Shown: positions 28,107 through 36,954, counted from the first letter of the stretch. The stretch: DNA of 64,000 nt from Mycobacterium intracellulare ATCC 13950 (GCF_000277125.1 NC_016946.1:620001-684000), one strand, 5' to 3'. Translations and numbers: made by a program. Notes: generated by a model from the sequence alone, not told the origin.

Positions 28107-28745
28107 ATGCCTGCCAGGCGTTCTCGTCAAGCTTACGCCCTGTCTTTGGCCGCCGCCCTGGTCGGTTGGAGCTTCGCCGGCCCGCGGCTGCCGGCCCGGT
28201 GGCGGGCGGCGCTGCAGGCCGGCCTGGGGGGCGCGCTGGTGCTGGTGACGCGGGCCCCGCTGGGCCTGGGGCCGCCACGGTTGTGGGCCGGGCTGCGGCT
28301 GGGGTCGGCGGTCGCGTTCTCGGCGGCGAGCACGGTGGCCGCGACCACCCGCCTGCCACCGGTGCGCCAATCGATGGCCGTCCGGGAACCGCCCGCCTCC
28401 GCGCCGGACTGGCTGCTGGTGCGGATACCCGTGGGCACGGTGTGGTCCGAGGAGTCCGCCTTCCGCGCGGCGCTGGCCACCGCCGGCTCCGCGGCGTTCG
28501 GCAGACGCGGCGGAAGGGTGCTGCAAGCCATCGCTTTCGGCCTCTCGCACATCCCCGATGCCCGCGCGACCGGTGAGCCCGTGGCGGCCACCGTGCTGGT
28601 CACCGGCATCGGCGGTTGGCTGTTCGGTTGGCTGGCCGATCGCACCGGCAGCCTCGCCGCACCGATGCTGGCCCACCTTGCCATCAACGAGGCCGGCGCC
28701 ATCGCGGTGTTGGCCGCGAGGTCTCGGGGCGCCGTCAGGGGTTGA
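28107..28745 (+). CDS. CPBP-family intramembrane glutamic endopeptidase
   Basis: 212 residues from ATG 28107. The catalytic motifs of the CPBP (Abi/Rce1) family are in order: EESAFRA (EExxxR, about 115), FGLSHIPDA (FxxxH, about 147) and HLAINEAGA (HxxxN, about 191). Several hydrophobic helices place it in the membrane. It sits behind purL as Rv0804 does, 19 bp away, likely co-transcribed. Substrate unknown; bacteriocin immunity or protein maturation are the known roles in other bacteria. The 3' end overlaps the convergent mce gene by 11 bp. Confidence 0.85.
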   Translation: MPARRSRQAYALSLAAALVGWSFAGPRLPARWRAALQAGLGGALVLVTRAPLGLGPPRLWAGLRLGSAVAFSAASTVAATTRLPPVRQSMAVREPPASAPDWLLVRIPVGTVWSEESAFRAALATAGSAAFGRRGGRVLQAIAFGLSHIPDARATGEPVAATVLVTGIGGWLFGWLADRTGSLAAPMLAHLAINEAGAIAVLAARSRGAVRG

Positions 28746-29949
28746 TGGTGTAGTCACCCAGTTGGCGGCCCCACACGAAGTCGACCGCGAGGGGTGAACC
28801 GACCTCGAAGTGGTTGTAGGGAGCCATGCTCGCGCCGGTGTCCATGACCAGGAACGGGGCGGGCCACAGTTCTCGCGTGATCTTCTGCCAGCACCCCGGT
28901 ATCCCGCCCGGTCCGCCGCGGGCGTTGGTTCGGGGCAGGTTCTCCGGCCAGATGTACGGATTGGGTGCACCGGCGATAGCGCCCGAGGCGTGGGCGCCCA
29001 GCGAGTACCCGTTGTCGCCGAGCGCGTTGTGGACCCTGGGCGCGACTTCGTCGAAATTGTGGATGGTGCAATAGATTTCGGGGCTGTACTCGTCGAGCAG
29101 CTGGCTGCTTCCCACCAAATCCGCGGCACCGCGCGCGAAGTACGGCCCCGCGTGGCCGAGAACATCCGCGCCGGCGTTGCCCAATCCCGCGGCCGCCAGC
29201 AGCGCTTGATCCAGATCGCGTTGCTGGCGGTTGAGCGTGCGCGCGGCGGTCACCGCGTGGTCCAGCGCGTCCCATAGGTCGGGGGAGGCGTGCGCATAAG
29301 TGTCGCCGAGGGCCGCCAGCTGCGCAATGTCGGTGCGCAGCGCCGGCATCCGGGGGTTCACGTCGTCGAGGATGGCGTTGCCATCGATCAGCGACCGGCC
29401 GAGGTTTTCACCCAGTCCGGTCAACGCCTGCGCGGCCGCGCTGAGCGTCAGGTTCACTTTGACCGGGTCGACCTTCTCGGCGATCGAGGTGACCGTTTCG
29501 AACAAGGTGTTGAACTCGGTTGTCACCGAAGTCGCATCGATCACGATGGATGGCGTGATCGAATGCGCCGCAGGGTGATTCGGCGCGCTGAGCGCAACGT
29601 ACTTGTTGCCGAACACCGTGGTCGCTTTGATGTCGGCGGCGACGTTGGCCGGAATCCGCTTGACGTACTTCGGGGTGATGTCCAGCACCACTTTCGCGGC
29701 CGGCTTGCCGCGATGGGTGACCTCCGAAAGGCTCGACACGCGGCCGATCTGGACCCCGTTGTAGGTGACCTTGGACCCGGGGTCCATCACCAGCCCCGCC
29801 CGCGGGGCCACCATCGTCAATTGCGTAATGGGCGTGAGGTCGCCCCGGAACTGCCCATACAGCAGCAACACGATCAGCGCCATGACCACGATCGTCACCA
29901 GGCCGACGGTCTTGTACGGTGGCCGCTCCCGCAAGCGACGGGGCTCCAT
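28735..29949 (-). CDS. Orphan MCE (mammalian cell entry) family protein
   Basis: 404 residues. The N-terminal anchor helix is at about 14-32 (VGLVTIVVMALIVLLLYGQF). The MlaD/MCE domain follows (about 40-120: TMVAPRAGLVMDPGSKVTYN, then GVQIGRVSSL). A long helical region and a C-terminal MceA-type domain with CWQKI complete it. Mce proteins normally come as six proteins encoded with YrbE permeases and import lipids or cholesterol. No yrbE or further mce genes are here, so it is a solo gene. M. tuberculosis has other genes (Rv0805-Rv0806c) at this place. It may lend a subunit to an Mce transporter encoded elsewhere. Confidence 0.88.
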   Translation of the reverse strand: MEPRRLRERPPYKTVGLVTIVVMALIVLLLYGQFRGDLTPITQLTMVAPRAGLVMDPGSKVTYNGVQIGRVSSLSEVTHRGKPAAKVVLDITPKYVKRIPANVAADIKATTVFGNKYVALSAPNHPAAHSITPSIVIDATSVTTEFNTLFETVTSIAEKVDPVKVNLTLSAAAQALTGLGENLGRSLIDGNAILDDVNPRMPALRTDIAQLAALGDTYAHASPDLWDALDHAVTAARTLNRQQRDLDQALLAAAGLGNAGADVLGHAGPYFARGAADLVGSSQLLDEYSPEIYCTIHNFDEVAPRVHNALGDNGYSLGAHASGAIAGAPNPYIWPENLPRTNARGGPGGIPGCWQKITRELWPAPFLVMDTGASMAPYNHFEVGSPLAVDFVWGRQLGDYTINP

Positions 29950-29968
29950 GGTTTTGAGACCCTAGGGT

Positions 29969-30358
29969 ATGGCGCCGCGCGACAAGGCCGATCCGGCCAA
30001 GACCCGGCAGGCCGTGTTGGCCGTGGCGCAATGGTTGGCTGACGAAACCACTCCGGCACCGAGCCGTGACGAATTGGCGGCGGCCGTGCGGCTCACCGCC
30101 CGCACCCTGGCCGCGGTGGCGCCGGGACGAAGCGTGGAGCTGCGGATCCCGCCGTTCGCGGCGGTGCAATGCGTCGCCGGCCCCACGCACACCCGCGGCA
30201 CTCCGCCGAATGTGGTGGAGACCGATCCGCGGACCTGGCTGCTGCTGGCCACCGGCAAGTTGTCGTTCGCCGAGGCGAAGGGCACCGGTACGCTGCGTCT
30301 TTCCGGCTCCCGAGCCGGTGAGATTGACCACTGCCTGCCGTTGTTCGATGTGGGCTGA
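29969..30358 (+). CDS. Sterol carrier (SCP2-like) family protein
   Basis: 129 residues resembling Rv0807, annotated in actinobacteria as a sterol-carrier-family protein. It has an N-terminal helical part (AKTRQAVLAVAQWLADETT), then a beta-rich region with RSVELRIPPFAAVQCVAG and a C-terminal lipid-pocket type stretch (WLLLATGKLSFAEAKGTGTL). A soluble cytosolic lipid-binding role is possible but unproven. It precedes purF by 137 bp in the same order as M. tuberculosis. The promoter is unclear: TAGGGT abuts the ATG directly. Confidence 0.72.
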   Translation: MAPRDKADPAKTRQAVLAVAQWLADETTPAPSRDELAAAVRLTARTLAAVAPGRSVELRIPPFAAVQCVAGPTHTRGTPPNVVETDPRTWLLLATGKLSFAEAKGTGTLRLSGSRAGEIDHCLPLFDVG

Positions 30359-30495
30359 ATACAACCCTGAACTGCACCTTTAGGGTCTGGTGCGGGTATT
30401 TTGTCGCTCAACACGCCTGGTGGATTCGGCGGCTCGGCCCCGGTGCCCGTAGACTCCCTAGCGTCACCAACCGTTCCCCGGGGAGCCGCCGAATC

Positions 30496-32022
30496 GTGAC
30501 CGCCCAAGAGCCCGACGAGGACTTCAACGCACCCCGTGAGGAATGCGGCGTATTCGGGGTCTGGGCCCCGGGCGAGGACGTCGCCAAACTCACCTATTAC
30601 GGCTTGTACGCGCTGCAGCATCGCGGGCAGGAAGCCGCCGGTATCGCCGTCGCCGACGGGTCGCAGGTGCTGGTCTTCAAGGACTTGGGTTTGGTCAGCC
30701 AGGTGTTCGACGAGCAGACGCTGGGCGCCATGCCGGGTCACGTCGCCATCGGGCACTGCCGGTACTCCACCACTGGCGACACCACCTGGGAGAACGCCCA
30801 GCCGGTGTTCCGCAACACCGCGGCCGGCACCGGGGTTGCGTTGGGGCACAACGGGAATCTGGTCAACACCGCCGAACTCGCCGCCCGCGCCCGCGATGAG
30901 GGCCTGATCGCCAAACGCGCCCCGGCCCCGGCGACGACGGACTCCGACATCCTGGGCGCGCTGCTGGCCCACGGCGCCGCCGACTCCACGTTGGAGCAGG
31001 CGGCGCTGGACCTGCTGCCGACCGTGCGCGGCGCGTTCTGTTTGACCTTCATGGACGAGAACACCCTGTACGCGTGCCGCGATCCGCATGGGGTGCGGCC
31101 CCTTTCGCTCGGACGGCTGGACCGCGGCTGGGTGGTGGCCTCCGAAACGGCCGCGCTCGACATCGTCGGCGCCTCGTTCGTGCGCGACATCGAGCCGGGT
31201 GAATTGCTGGCGATCGACGCCGACGGCGTCCGCTCCACGCGTTTCGCCAACCCCACCCCCAAGGGCTGCGTCTTCGAGTACGTGTACCTGGCCCGGCCCG
31301 ACAGCACGATCGCCGGCCGGTCCGTGCACGCGACCCGGGTGGAAATCGGCCGCCGGTTGGCCCGTGAACGCCCCGTGGAGGCCGACCTGGTGATCGGCGT
31401 GCCCGAGTCGGGCACCCCGGCGGCCGTCGGCTACGCGCAGGAGTCGGGCATCCCCTACGGGCAGGGCCTGATGAAGAACGCCTACGTCGGGCGCACCTTC
31501 ATCCAGCCGTCCCAGACCATCCGCCAACTCGGTATCCGGCTGAAGCTCAACCCGCTTCGCGAGGTGATCCGCGGCAAGCGGCTCATCGTCGTCGACGACT
31601 CCATTGTGCGCGGCAACACCCAGCGCGCGCTGTTGCGGATGCTGCGCGAGGCCGGCGCCGTCGAGGTGCACGTGCGCATCGCGTCGCCCCCGGTCAAGTG
31701 GCCATGCTTCTACGGCATCGACTTCCCGTCGCCGGCCGAATTGATCGCGAACGCGGTCGAAGACAAAAAGGAGATGCTCGAGGCGGTGCGACACGCCATC
31801 GGTGCCGACTCGCTGGGCTATATCTCGCTGCGCGGCCTGGTCGCGGCCTCCGAACAGCCGGCCTCGCGGTTGTGCACCGCCTGCTTCGACGGCCAGTATC
31901 CGATCGAGCTGCCCGAGGAGACCGCGCTGGGCAAGAACGTCATCGAGCACATGCTCGCCAACGCCGCGCGCGGTGCCGGGCTCGACGATCTCGCGGCCGG
32001 CGAAGTGCCGGTGGTGCACTGA
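30496..32022 (+). CDS. purF: Amidophosphoribosyltransferase
   Basis: 508 residues from GTG 30496. First committed step of purine synthesis: PRPP plus glutamine to phosphoribosylamine. A propeptide of about 14 residues precedes the catalytic cysteine in EECGVFGVW, which becomes the N-terminal nucleophile after cleavage. Glutaminase loop residues are in LQHRGQEAAGIA and TGDTTWENAQP. The PRPP-binding motif is RLIVVDDSIVRGNT (about 369-382). Cysteines in the C-terminal part (LCTACFDG) may bind an iron-sulfur cluster as in Bacillus PurF. A TAGACT element lies about 40 nt upstream. purM follows after 66 bp. Confidence 0.96.
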   Translation: MTAQEPDEDFNAPREECGVFGVWAPGEDVAKLTYYGLYALQHRGQEAAGIAVADGSQVLVFKDLGLVSQVFDEQTLGAMPGHVAIGHCRYSTTGDTTWENAQPVFRNTAAGTGVALGHNGNLVNTAELAARARDEGLIAKRAPAPATTDSDILGALLAHGAADSTLEQAALDLLPTVRGAFCLTFMDENTLYACRDPHGVRPLSLGRLDRGWVVASETAALDIVGASFVRDIEPGELLAIDADGVRSTRFANPTPKGCVFEYVYLARPDSTIAGRSVHATRVEIGRRLARERPVEADLVIGVPESGTPAAVGYAQESGIPYGQGLMKNAYVGRTFIQPSQTIRQLGIRLKLNPLREVIRGKRLIVVDDSIVRGNTQRALLRMLREAGAVEVHVRIASPPVKWPCFYGIDFPSPAELIANAVEDKKEMLEAVRHAIGADSLGYISLRGLVAASEQPASRLCTACFDGQYPIELPEETALGKNVIEHMLANAARGAGLDDLAAGEVPVVH

Positions 32023-32088
32023 CTCGGTTGCGCTCCTTCGCCGACGTTTGATACCGGCGGTCAGCGCCGCCCGGTAGCCTTTATCGCG

Positions 32089-33183
32089 ATGACGGATCCC
32101 GGAAAGAGCCCCGCGCGCCACGCAGGCAGTCAGGGCATCACCTACGCGTCGGCCGGGGTGGATATCGAAGCCGGCGATCGCGCCGTCGAACTGTTCAAGC
32201 CGCTGGCGACGAAAGCCACGCGACCCGAGGTGCGGGGCGGCTTGGGCGGATTCGCCGGCCTGTTCGCGTTACGCGGCGACTACCGCGAGCCGTTGCTCGC
32301 GGCCTCCACCGATGGCGTCGGAACCAAGCTGGCGGTCGCCCAGGCGATGGACAAGCACGACACCGTCGGGCTGGACCTGGTGGCGATGGTGGTCGACGAC
32401 CTCGTGGTGTGCGGCGCGGAGCCGCTGTTCCTGCAGGACTACATCGCCGTCGGCCGCACCGTGCCGGAACGGTTGAGCGCCATCGTCAGTGGCATCGCCG
32501 AAGGGTGCGTGCGGGCCGGCTGCGCGTTGCTCGGCGGCGAGACGGCCGAACACCCCGGCCTGATGGAACCGGACCACTACGACATCTCGGCCACCGGCAT
32601 CGGTGTCGTCGAGGCCGACGACGTGCTGGGGCCCGATCGGGTCAAACCCGGCGACGTCATCATCGCGATGGGATCATCGGGCCTGCACTCCAACGGGTAT
32701 TCGCTGGCCCGCACGGTGCTCCTCGAGATCGACCGGATGAACCTCGAAGGCTACGTCGAAGAGTTCGGCCGCACCCTGGGGGAAGAGCTGCTCGAGCCCA
32801 CGCGCATCTACGCCAAGGACTGTCTCGCGCTGTGTGCCGAAACCCACGTCCGCACCTTCTGCCACGTCACCGGCGGTGGACTGGCCGGAAACCTGGCGCG
32901 CGTCATCCCGCACGGGCTGGTCGCCGAAATGGACCGCGGCACCTGGACGCCCGCGCCGGTGTTCGCCATGATCGCTCAGCGCGGCCGGGTGACACGCGAA
33001 GAGATGGAGAAGACGTTCAACATGGGCGTCGGCATGATCGCCGTCGTGGCCCCGGAAGACACCGACCGCGCGTTGGCCATCCTGACCGCACGGCACCTGG
33101 ATTGCTGGGTGTTGGGCACGGTCGGCAAAGGTGGAAAGGCGGGCCCGCGGGCCAAGCTCGTCGGTCAGCACCCGAGATTCTGA
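32089..33183 (+). CDS. purM: Phosphoribosylformylglycinamidine cyclo-ligase (AIR synthetase)
   Basis: 364 residues. Closes the imidazole ring: FGAM plus ATP to aminoimidazole ribotide, step 5 of the pathway. Family motifs include STDGVGTKLAVAQAMDKHDT and LLGGETAEHPGLM, with the ATP-fold region MGSSGLHSNGYSLAR. The C-terminal VTGGGLAGNLARVIP and MGVGMIAVV are also present. TAGCCT at 32075-32080 is 8 nt before the ATG, so a second, leaderless transcript separate from purF is possible. Confidence 0.96.
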   Translation: MTDPGKSPARHAGSQGITYASAGVDIEAGDRAVELFKPLATKATRPEVRGGLGGFAGLFALRGDYREPLLAASTDGVGTKLAVAQAMDKHDTVGLDLVAMVVDDLVVCGAEPLFLQDYIAVGRTVPERLSAIVSGIAEGCVRAGCALLGGETAEHPGLMEPDHYDISATGIGVVEADDVLGPDRVKPGDVIIAMGSSGLHSNGYSLARTVLLEIDRMNLEGYVEEFGRTLGEELLEPTRIYAKDCLALCAETHVRTFCHVTGGGLAGNLARVIPHGLVAEMDRGTWTPAPVFAMIAQRGRVTREEMEKTFNMGVGMIAVVAPEDTDRALAILTARHLDCWVLGTVGKGGKAGPRAKLVGQHPRF

Positions 33184-33250
33184 GGGCCCCGGACTTCAGC
33201 TGAACTGATGCGGCGCCGGTGCTCGAGGCATCGGCGCCGAGGCGTTGGTT

Positions 33251-33436
33251 CTAGCGCCGCCAGCTGTCCTGGTCGTCCCAGGATCCGTCGGCGCCGTCGG
33301 TGTCCAGTTCCGTGGGCTCGTCGGAGCCAGTCCCGGACAGCTCTTGCTGAAGCCGCTGGAAGTCGGTCTGCGGAGAACTGTATTTGAGTTCTCGAGCAAC
33401 CTTGGTCTGCTTTGCCTTAGCCCGGCCGCGGCCCAT
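33251..33436 (-). CDS. DUF3073 family small protein
   Basis: 61 residues; a basic N-terminus MGRGRAKAKQTKVARELKYS is followed by an acidic tail (ELDTDGADGSWDDQDSW). This two-charge pattern and the beginning are those of DUF3073, conserved across actinobacteria and equivalent to Rv0810c. The function is unknown, and the basic end suggests nucleic acid or ribosome contact (inference). It has its own promoter region of about 146 bp shared with the ygfZ-like gene's 3' end. It converges on purM. Confidence 0.88.
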   Translation of the reverse strand: MGRGRAKAKQTKVARELKYSSPQTDFQRLQQELSGTGSDEPTELDTDGADGSWDDQDSWRR

Positions 33437-33582
33437 GGGGGAACCCCCTCGCGCAATAACGGAGCGGCCTAACGAGTAGGCGGCTCCGATCTCCTGGTGT
33501 CGTATTGTCCTGCCAACAGTTTACCGTGCCCCGCCAGTGGGCGTCGGTGCCCCCTGCTCGCTGTGGCGGACGTTACCGTTCA

Positions 33583-34677
33583 TTATCCCGCACCGCCCCG
33601 CAACCGTTCAACGGCCAGTCGCCCGGCGCCGATCTGTTCGGTGGGAGGCAGGGAATCGACGTCGATCACGGCGGCGACCGCGGCCTCCGGACCGGTCGCC
33701 AATTCCGTCTCGGCGGGCAATCCGCGCTTGAGCAGCGCCAGCGCGATCGGTCCGAGGTCGACGTGATCGACCACGGTGCCGAGGCGGCCGACGGCACGTC
33801 CACCGGCCAGCACCGGGTCGCCCGTTGACGGCCGTTCCACCGAGCCGTCCAGGTGCAGCAACACCAGCATCCGGGGTGGCCTGCCCAGGTTGTGCACCCG
33901 CGCGACGGTCTCTTGCCCGCGGTAACAGCCTTTGTCCAGATGAACGGCGCCCTCGCCGGGGCCGCCGATCCAACCAACCTCGTGCGGGATCGTGCGTTCA
34001 TCGGTGTCGACGCCGAGCCGTGGCCGCACTGCCGCGACCCGGTGGGCTTCGTAGGCCCACACGCCGCCGGGCCGCACCCCGGCCTGCGACAACCGGTTTC
34101 GCCAGTCACCGGCGTCGCCGCGCGGAACCACCAGGTCCAGTTCGACCGACCCGGCCGGCGTGCCGGGCATCCGTCGCACGAACCCGCCGTCGAGGGGAAC
34201 CGCGGACAGCTCGGCGGGCAGCGCATCCACTCCGAGCGCGTCGAGGATCGTTTGGTCGGCCAACCGCGGGCCCAGCAACGAGAGCACGGCCAGATCGGCG
34301 TCGCTCGGAGTGACCTCGGACCAGAACACCATCTTGCGCAGGTATTCCAAAAGCGGCGCGGCGCGCCACGGTTCGGTGTCGAGGTAGGTGGTGCCCCCGA
34401 GCTCGGTCTGGATCCAGTGGTCCTCGACGCGGCCCTGACCGTCCAGGCTCAGATTCTGCGTGCTGGCGCCCTCGGGCAGGTTGCTGACGTGCTGCGTCGA
34501 AATGCTGTGCAACCACGTCTGGCGGTCGTTACCGGTCAAGGTGAGCACACCGCGGTGGGAGCGGTCGACCACGATCGCGTCGGTTTCGGCCGCGCGTTGC
34601 TCGCCCAGCGGGTCACCGTAATGCCAGACGGCGCCGGCGTCGGGTCCGGAATCGGGTGCGGGGACGGGGTGGCTCAC
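33583..34677 (-). CDS. ygfZ: YgfZ/GcvT-like folate-binding protein (iron-sulfur repair factor)
   Basis: 364 residues from GTG 34677. The conserved YgfZ signature with the functional cysteine is present as LDKGCYRGQETVARV (about 232-246). The rest follows the GcvT aminomethyltransferase fold (DRSHRGVLTLTGNDRQTWLH at the N-terminus). YgfZ proteins use tetrahydrofolate to support assembly or repair of certain Fe-S enzymes. Equivalent to Rv0811c. Divergent from pabC, with which folate use may be the link (inference). Confidence 0.88.
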   Translation of the reverse strand: MSHPVPAPDSGPDAGAVWHYGDPLGEQRAAETDAIVVDRSHRGVLTLTGNDRQTWLHSISTQHVSNLPEGASTQNLSLDGQGRVEDHWIQTELGGTTYLDTEPWRAAPLLEYLRKMVFWSEVTPSDADLAVLSLLGPRLADQTILDALGVDALPAELSAVPLDGGFVRRMPGTPAGSVELDLVVPRGDAGDWRNRLSQAGVRPGGVWAYEAHRVAAVRPRLGVDTDERTIPHEVGWIGGPGEGAVHLDKGCYRGQETVARVHNLGRPPRMLVLLHLDGSVERPSTGDPVLAGGRAVGRLGTVVDHVDLGPIALALLKRGLPAETELATGPEAAVAAVIDVDSLPPTEQIGAGRLAVERLRGGAG

Positions 34678-34801
34678 ACGTCAACTCTACGGCCGCCGAG
34701 TGTGCGCCCACCGAGTGTGCAGCTCGCCGCACGTTCGTCGACGACTGTGCGGCCGGCTTCACATTCGGCCTGGGAGCGGTGAGCCGATAGGCTTCTCCAC
34801 C

Positions 34802-35689
34802 ATGGCTGGCCCGAACGGTGTGATCGTCACGCTGGACGGCGAAGTCCATTCGCCGGACGCGCCGCTGTTGCACGCCGACGACCTGGCGGCGGTGCGCGGC
34901 GACGGCGTCTTCGAGACGCTGTTGGTGCGCGACGGCCGGGCCTGTCTGATCGAATCGCATCTGCAGCGGCTGACCCAGTCGGCCGTGCTGACCGATCTGC
35001 CCGCCCCGGATCTGCCGCGCTGGCGTAGTGCGATCGAGGCGGCCACGCGGCGGTGGTGCGCGGGCACCGCGGACGAAGGCGCGATGCGGCTGATCTACAG
35101 CCGTGGCCGGGAGGGCGGTTCGACGCCGACGGCCTACGTCATGGTCAACGGCGTTCCCGAACGCGTCACCGCGGTCCGACGCGACGGACTGGCGGCCATC
35201 ACCCTCCATCGCGGCCTGCCCGCCACGGGCGTCGACGCGATGCCGTGGCTGCTGGCCGGCGCCAAGACGCTGTCCTACGCGGTGAACATGGCCGCCCTGC
35301 GCCACGCCGGCCGCCAGGATGCCGGTGACGTCATCTTCGTCAGCACGGACGGTTACATCCTGGAGGGCCCACGCTCGACCGTGGTGGTCGCCACCGACTC
35401 CGATGCACCCGAGGGCACGCCGTGCCTGCTGACGCCCCCGCCGTGGTATCCGATTCTGCGCGGCACCACCCAGCAGGCCCTGTTCGAGGTGGCCCGGGCA
35501 AAGGGGTACGACTGCGACTACCGGGCGCTGCGCGTCGCGGATCTGGTTGCTGCGCAAGGTGTTTGGCTGATCTCGAGCATGACGTTGGCCGCCCGGGTGC
35601 ATACCCTCAACGGATTGCCGCTGCCGCGGTCGCCGATGGCGGCGGACTTCGCCGAATTGGTCGACGCCGCCATCGTCAGCGATCGCTGA
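34802..35689 (+). CDS. pabC: 4-amino-4-deoxychorismate lyase
   Basis: 295 residues from ATG 34802; the ORF continues upstream to 34700 without support. PLP-dependent fold IV enzyme that splits aminodeoxychorismate to p-aminobenzoate and pyruvate for folate synthesis. The PLP lysine is in AGAKTLSYAVNM (about 159). The RGDGVFETLLVRDG motif near residue 32 is standard. An alternative is branched-chain or D-amino acid aminotransferase, which share the fold; position (Rv0812) and length favour PabC. TAGGCT (34788-34793) is 8 nt before the ATG: probable leaderless transcript. Confidence 0.86.
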   Translation: MAGPNGVIVTLDGEVHSPDAPLLHADDLAAVRGDGVFETLLVRDGRACLIESHLQRLTQSAVLTDLPAPDLPRWRSAIEAATRRWCAGTADEGAMRLIYSRGREGGSTPTAYVMVNGVPERVTAVRRDGLAAITLHRGLPATGVDAMPWLLAGAKTLSYAVNMAALRHAGRQDAGDVIFVSTDGYILEGPRSTVVVATDSDAPEGTPCLLTPPPWYPILRGTTQQALFEVARAKGYDCDYRALRVADLVAAQGVWLISSMTLAARVHTLNGLPLPRSPMAADFAELVDAAIVSDR

Positions 35690-35724
35690 GCGCTGAATCC
35701 TGTTGTCGCCTCTGGGATTCGCGG

Positions 35725-35914
35725 GTACGGTCGGCCGTACACAAGGAAGGAGGTGGTCCGAGAAATTGATAGCTTCATGGACATGTGAGGTGGCTGCGCG
35801 CTAGCTGCATCGGCTCGGAAGAGCTGGCGATACAGATGCGCTGGCGAATTCCCCGCAGTCACCCGGCCCCCGAGCTTCCGGTTTTGTCCGACCTGGAATA
35901 CGGCTCGGGGGCCG
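35725..35914 (+). ncRNA. Structured intergenic region with two strong hairpins and an exact Shine-Dalgarno
   Basis: Between the convergent pabC and nitrobindin-like genes. GTACGG (35725-35730) pairs perfectly with CCGTAC (35735-35740) around the tetraloop TCGG. AAGGAAGGAGGTGG (35743-35756) is a full anti-16S match. CGGCCCCCGAGC (35864-35875) pairs over 12 bp with GCTCGGGGGCCG (35903-35914). The second hairpin could end transcription of pabC, but it has no T-run. Whether this is a leader, a small RNA or an sORF region is undecided. Confidence 0.35.
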
Positions 35915-35946
35915 CTCCATGCCGGCGGCCGCTACCGAGCCGCTAG
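35785..35946 (+). CDS. Candidate 53-residue small ORF
   Basis: GTG 35785 opens [20 protein letters not shown] and runs to TAG 35944-35946, overlapping the nitrobindin-like stop. Its GTG overlaps the end of an even shorter frame ([11 protein letters not shown], 35753-35788), so coupled translation from the strong upstream ribosome site is imaginable. The 12-bp hairpin at 35864-35914 lies inside it. No family recognised. Offered as a possibility only; the C-terminal half reads as low-complexity. Confidence 0.25.
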   Translation: MRWLRASCIGSEELAIQMRWRIPRSHPAPELPVLSDLEYGSGAAPCRRPLPSR

Positions 35947-36599
35947 CCGGCGAACCGGGACAACCGCGCCGAAAGATGCGGCACCAGGCCGCCGTCGGCG
36001 TCGACCCGCTCCTCGACATAGGCCAGATCGCCGCCCTCGACGATGCCGTAGAGCCGTTTGGCGCCGCCGACCAGCACGCCGGATCTGCTGCGGGCCAGCG
36101 CATCGGTCACCAGCTCCCACGACGACTGGGTGCGCGGGCGCCCGTAGAACAGTTCGACATAGCCCGCCGAATGGGCCAACAGGAGCTCGATCGCCTGGGA
36201 TTCGCTGGGGTCGTCGGGATCGTTGACGAAGCGCCAGAAACCGGTCTCACGCAGGTCGCGCTCCTGGTAATCGCCCGTCGCGCTCAGCCGCCAGGATCGC
36301 GATTCCCAGTTGAGATAGTCGCCGCCGTCGTGAGAGACCACGATCTGCTGGCCGAACCGGTAGTCGCCGTCGTGGCCGCGGCCCTCGCCTTCGCCGCGCC
36401 ACACGCCGACCAGCGGCAGCAACGCCAGCAGCGCGTCATTGAGATTCGCGCCCTCGCGCAGGTTGGCGGTGTCGGCGGGTAGGGGCAGGTCATCGAAGGA
36501 CGGGATGTTGCGGCCGGCGGTCACCTTGGCGCGCTCAGCGGCGGCGGCCACCGCCCGGTCGCCGGAACTAGCCGCACTCAACGGTTCGTCGGAGGTCAT
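35943..36599 (-). CDS. Nitrobindin-like heme-binding beta-barrel protein (Rv0813c-like)
   Basis: 218 residues from ATG 36599. Residues about 60-218 form the nitrobindin (THAP4/DUF1794) ten-strand barrel, marked by [11 protein letters not shown] (GxWxGxG). The regions [19 protein letters not shown] and RETGFWRF follow, with the C-terminal [10 protein letters not shown]. Relatives bind ferric heme and scavenge nitric oxide or peroxynitrite. The N-terminal 50 residues are a flexible Ala-rich extension. Directly upstream lies a 53-bp tandem repeat array, so its promoter is beyond or within the repeats. Confidence 0.85.
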   Translation of the reverse strand: MTSDEPLSAASSGDRAVAAAAERAKVTAGRNIPSFDDLPLPADTANLREGANLNDALLALLPLVGVWRGEGEGRGHDGDYRFGQQIVVSHDGGDYLNWESRSWRLSATGDYQERDLRETGFWRFVNDPDDPSESQAIELLLAHSAGYVELFYGRPRTQSSWELVTDALARSRSGVLVGGAKRLYGIVEGGDLAYVEERVDADGGLVPHLSARLSRFAG

Positions 36600-36603
36600 G
36601 GTC

Positions 36604-36801
36604 GCTCCTCCCCATCGCTGCGCTCTGGATCGTCGCCGGCGGGGGTCATGTGCGCCGCTCCTCCCCATCGCTGCGCTCTGGATCGTCGCCGGCGGGGGTC
36701 ATGTGCGCCGCTCCTCCCCATCGCTGCGCTCTGGATCGTCGCCGGCGGGGGTCATGTGCGCCGCTCCTCCCCATCGCTGCGCTCTGGATCGTCGCCGGCG
36801 C
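36604..36801. repeat. 53-bp tandem repeat, about 3.7 copies (MIRU-type VNTR)
   Basis: Units begin GCTCCTCCCCATCGCTGCG at 36604, 36657, 36710 and 36763, an exact 53-bp period. The last copy diverges near 36800. It lies between the small membrane protein stop (36805) and the nitrobindin-like start (36599). Each unit carries GTCATGTGCGCC, giving overlapping stop/start-like codons on the minus strand. Length and placement inside an operon match mycobacterial interspersed repetitive units. Confidence 0.92.
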
Positions 36802-36804
36802 GCG

Positions 36805-36903
36805 TCACGACTCGTCAGTGATGAGCCGGTAGAGGGTGTAGAGGGCGAACCATGAAATCACCACGACCGCCACAACCAGCATGATCTCGAAGAACAGCAC
36901 CAC
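36805..36903 (-). CDS. Small single-pass membrane protein
   Basis: 32 residues from GTG 36903: VVLFFEIMLVVAVVVISWFA then LYTLYRLITDES. One hydrophobic helix with a short charged tail, so most likely a membrane peptide. It lies between sseC and the repeat array in front of the nitrobindin-like gene, all on the minus strand. Conservation cannot be judged here; the clean start, hydrophobic pattern and stop make it a credible small gene. Function unknown. Confidence 0.55.
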   Translation of the reverse strand: MVLFFEIMLVVAVVVISWFALYTLYRLITDES

Positions 36904-36954
36904 GGGGACAAGTCTATTCGTCCCGTCGCGGCACAGTCGCGGGCAGCTGGCCGA

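Noticed and set aside
36604..36801. Possible transposon end or CRISPR
   Set aside because: Exact 53-bp tandem units without spacers, inverted ends or transposase; MIRU-like.
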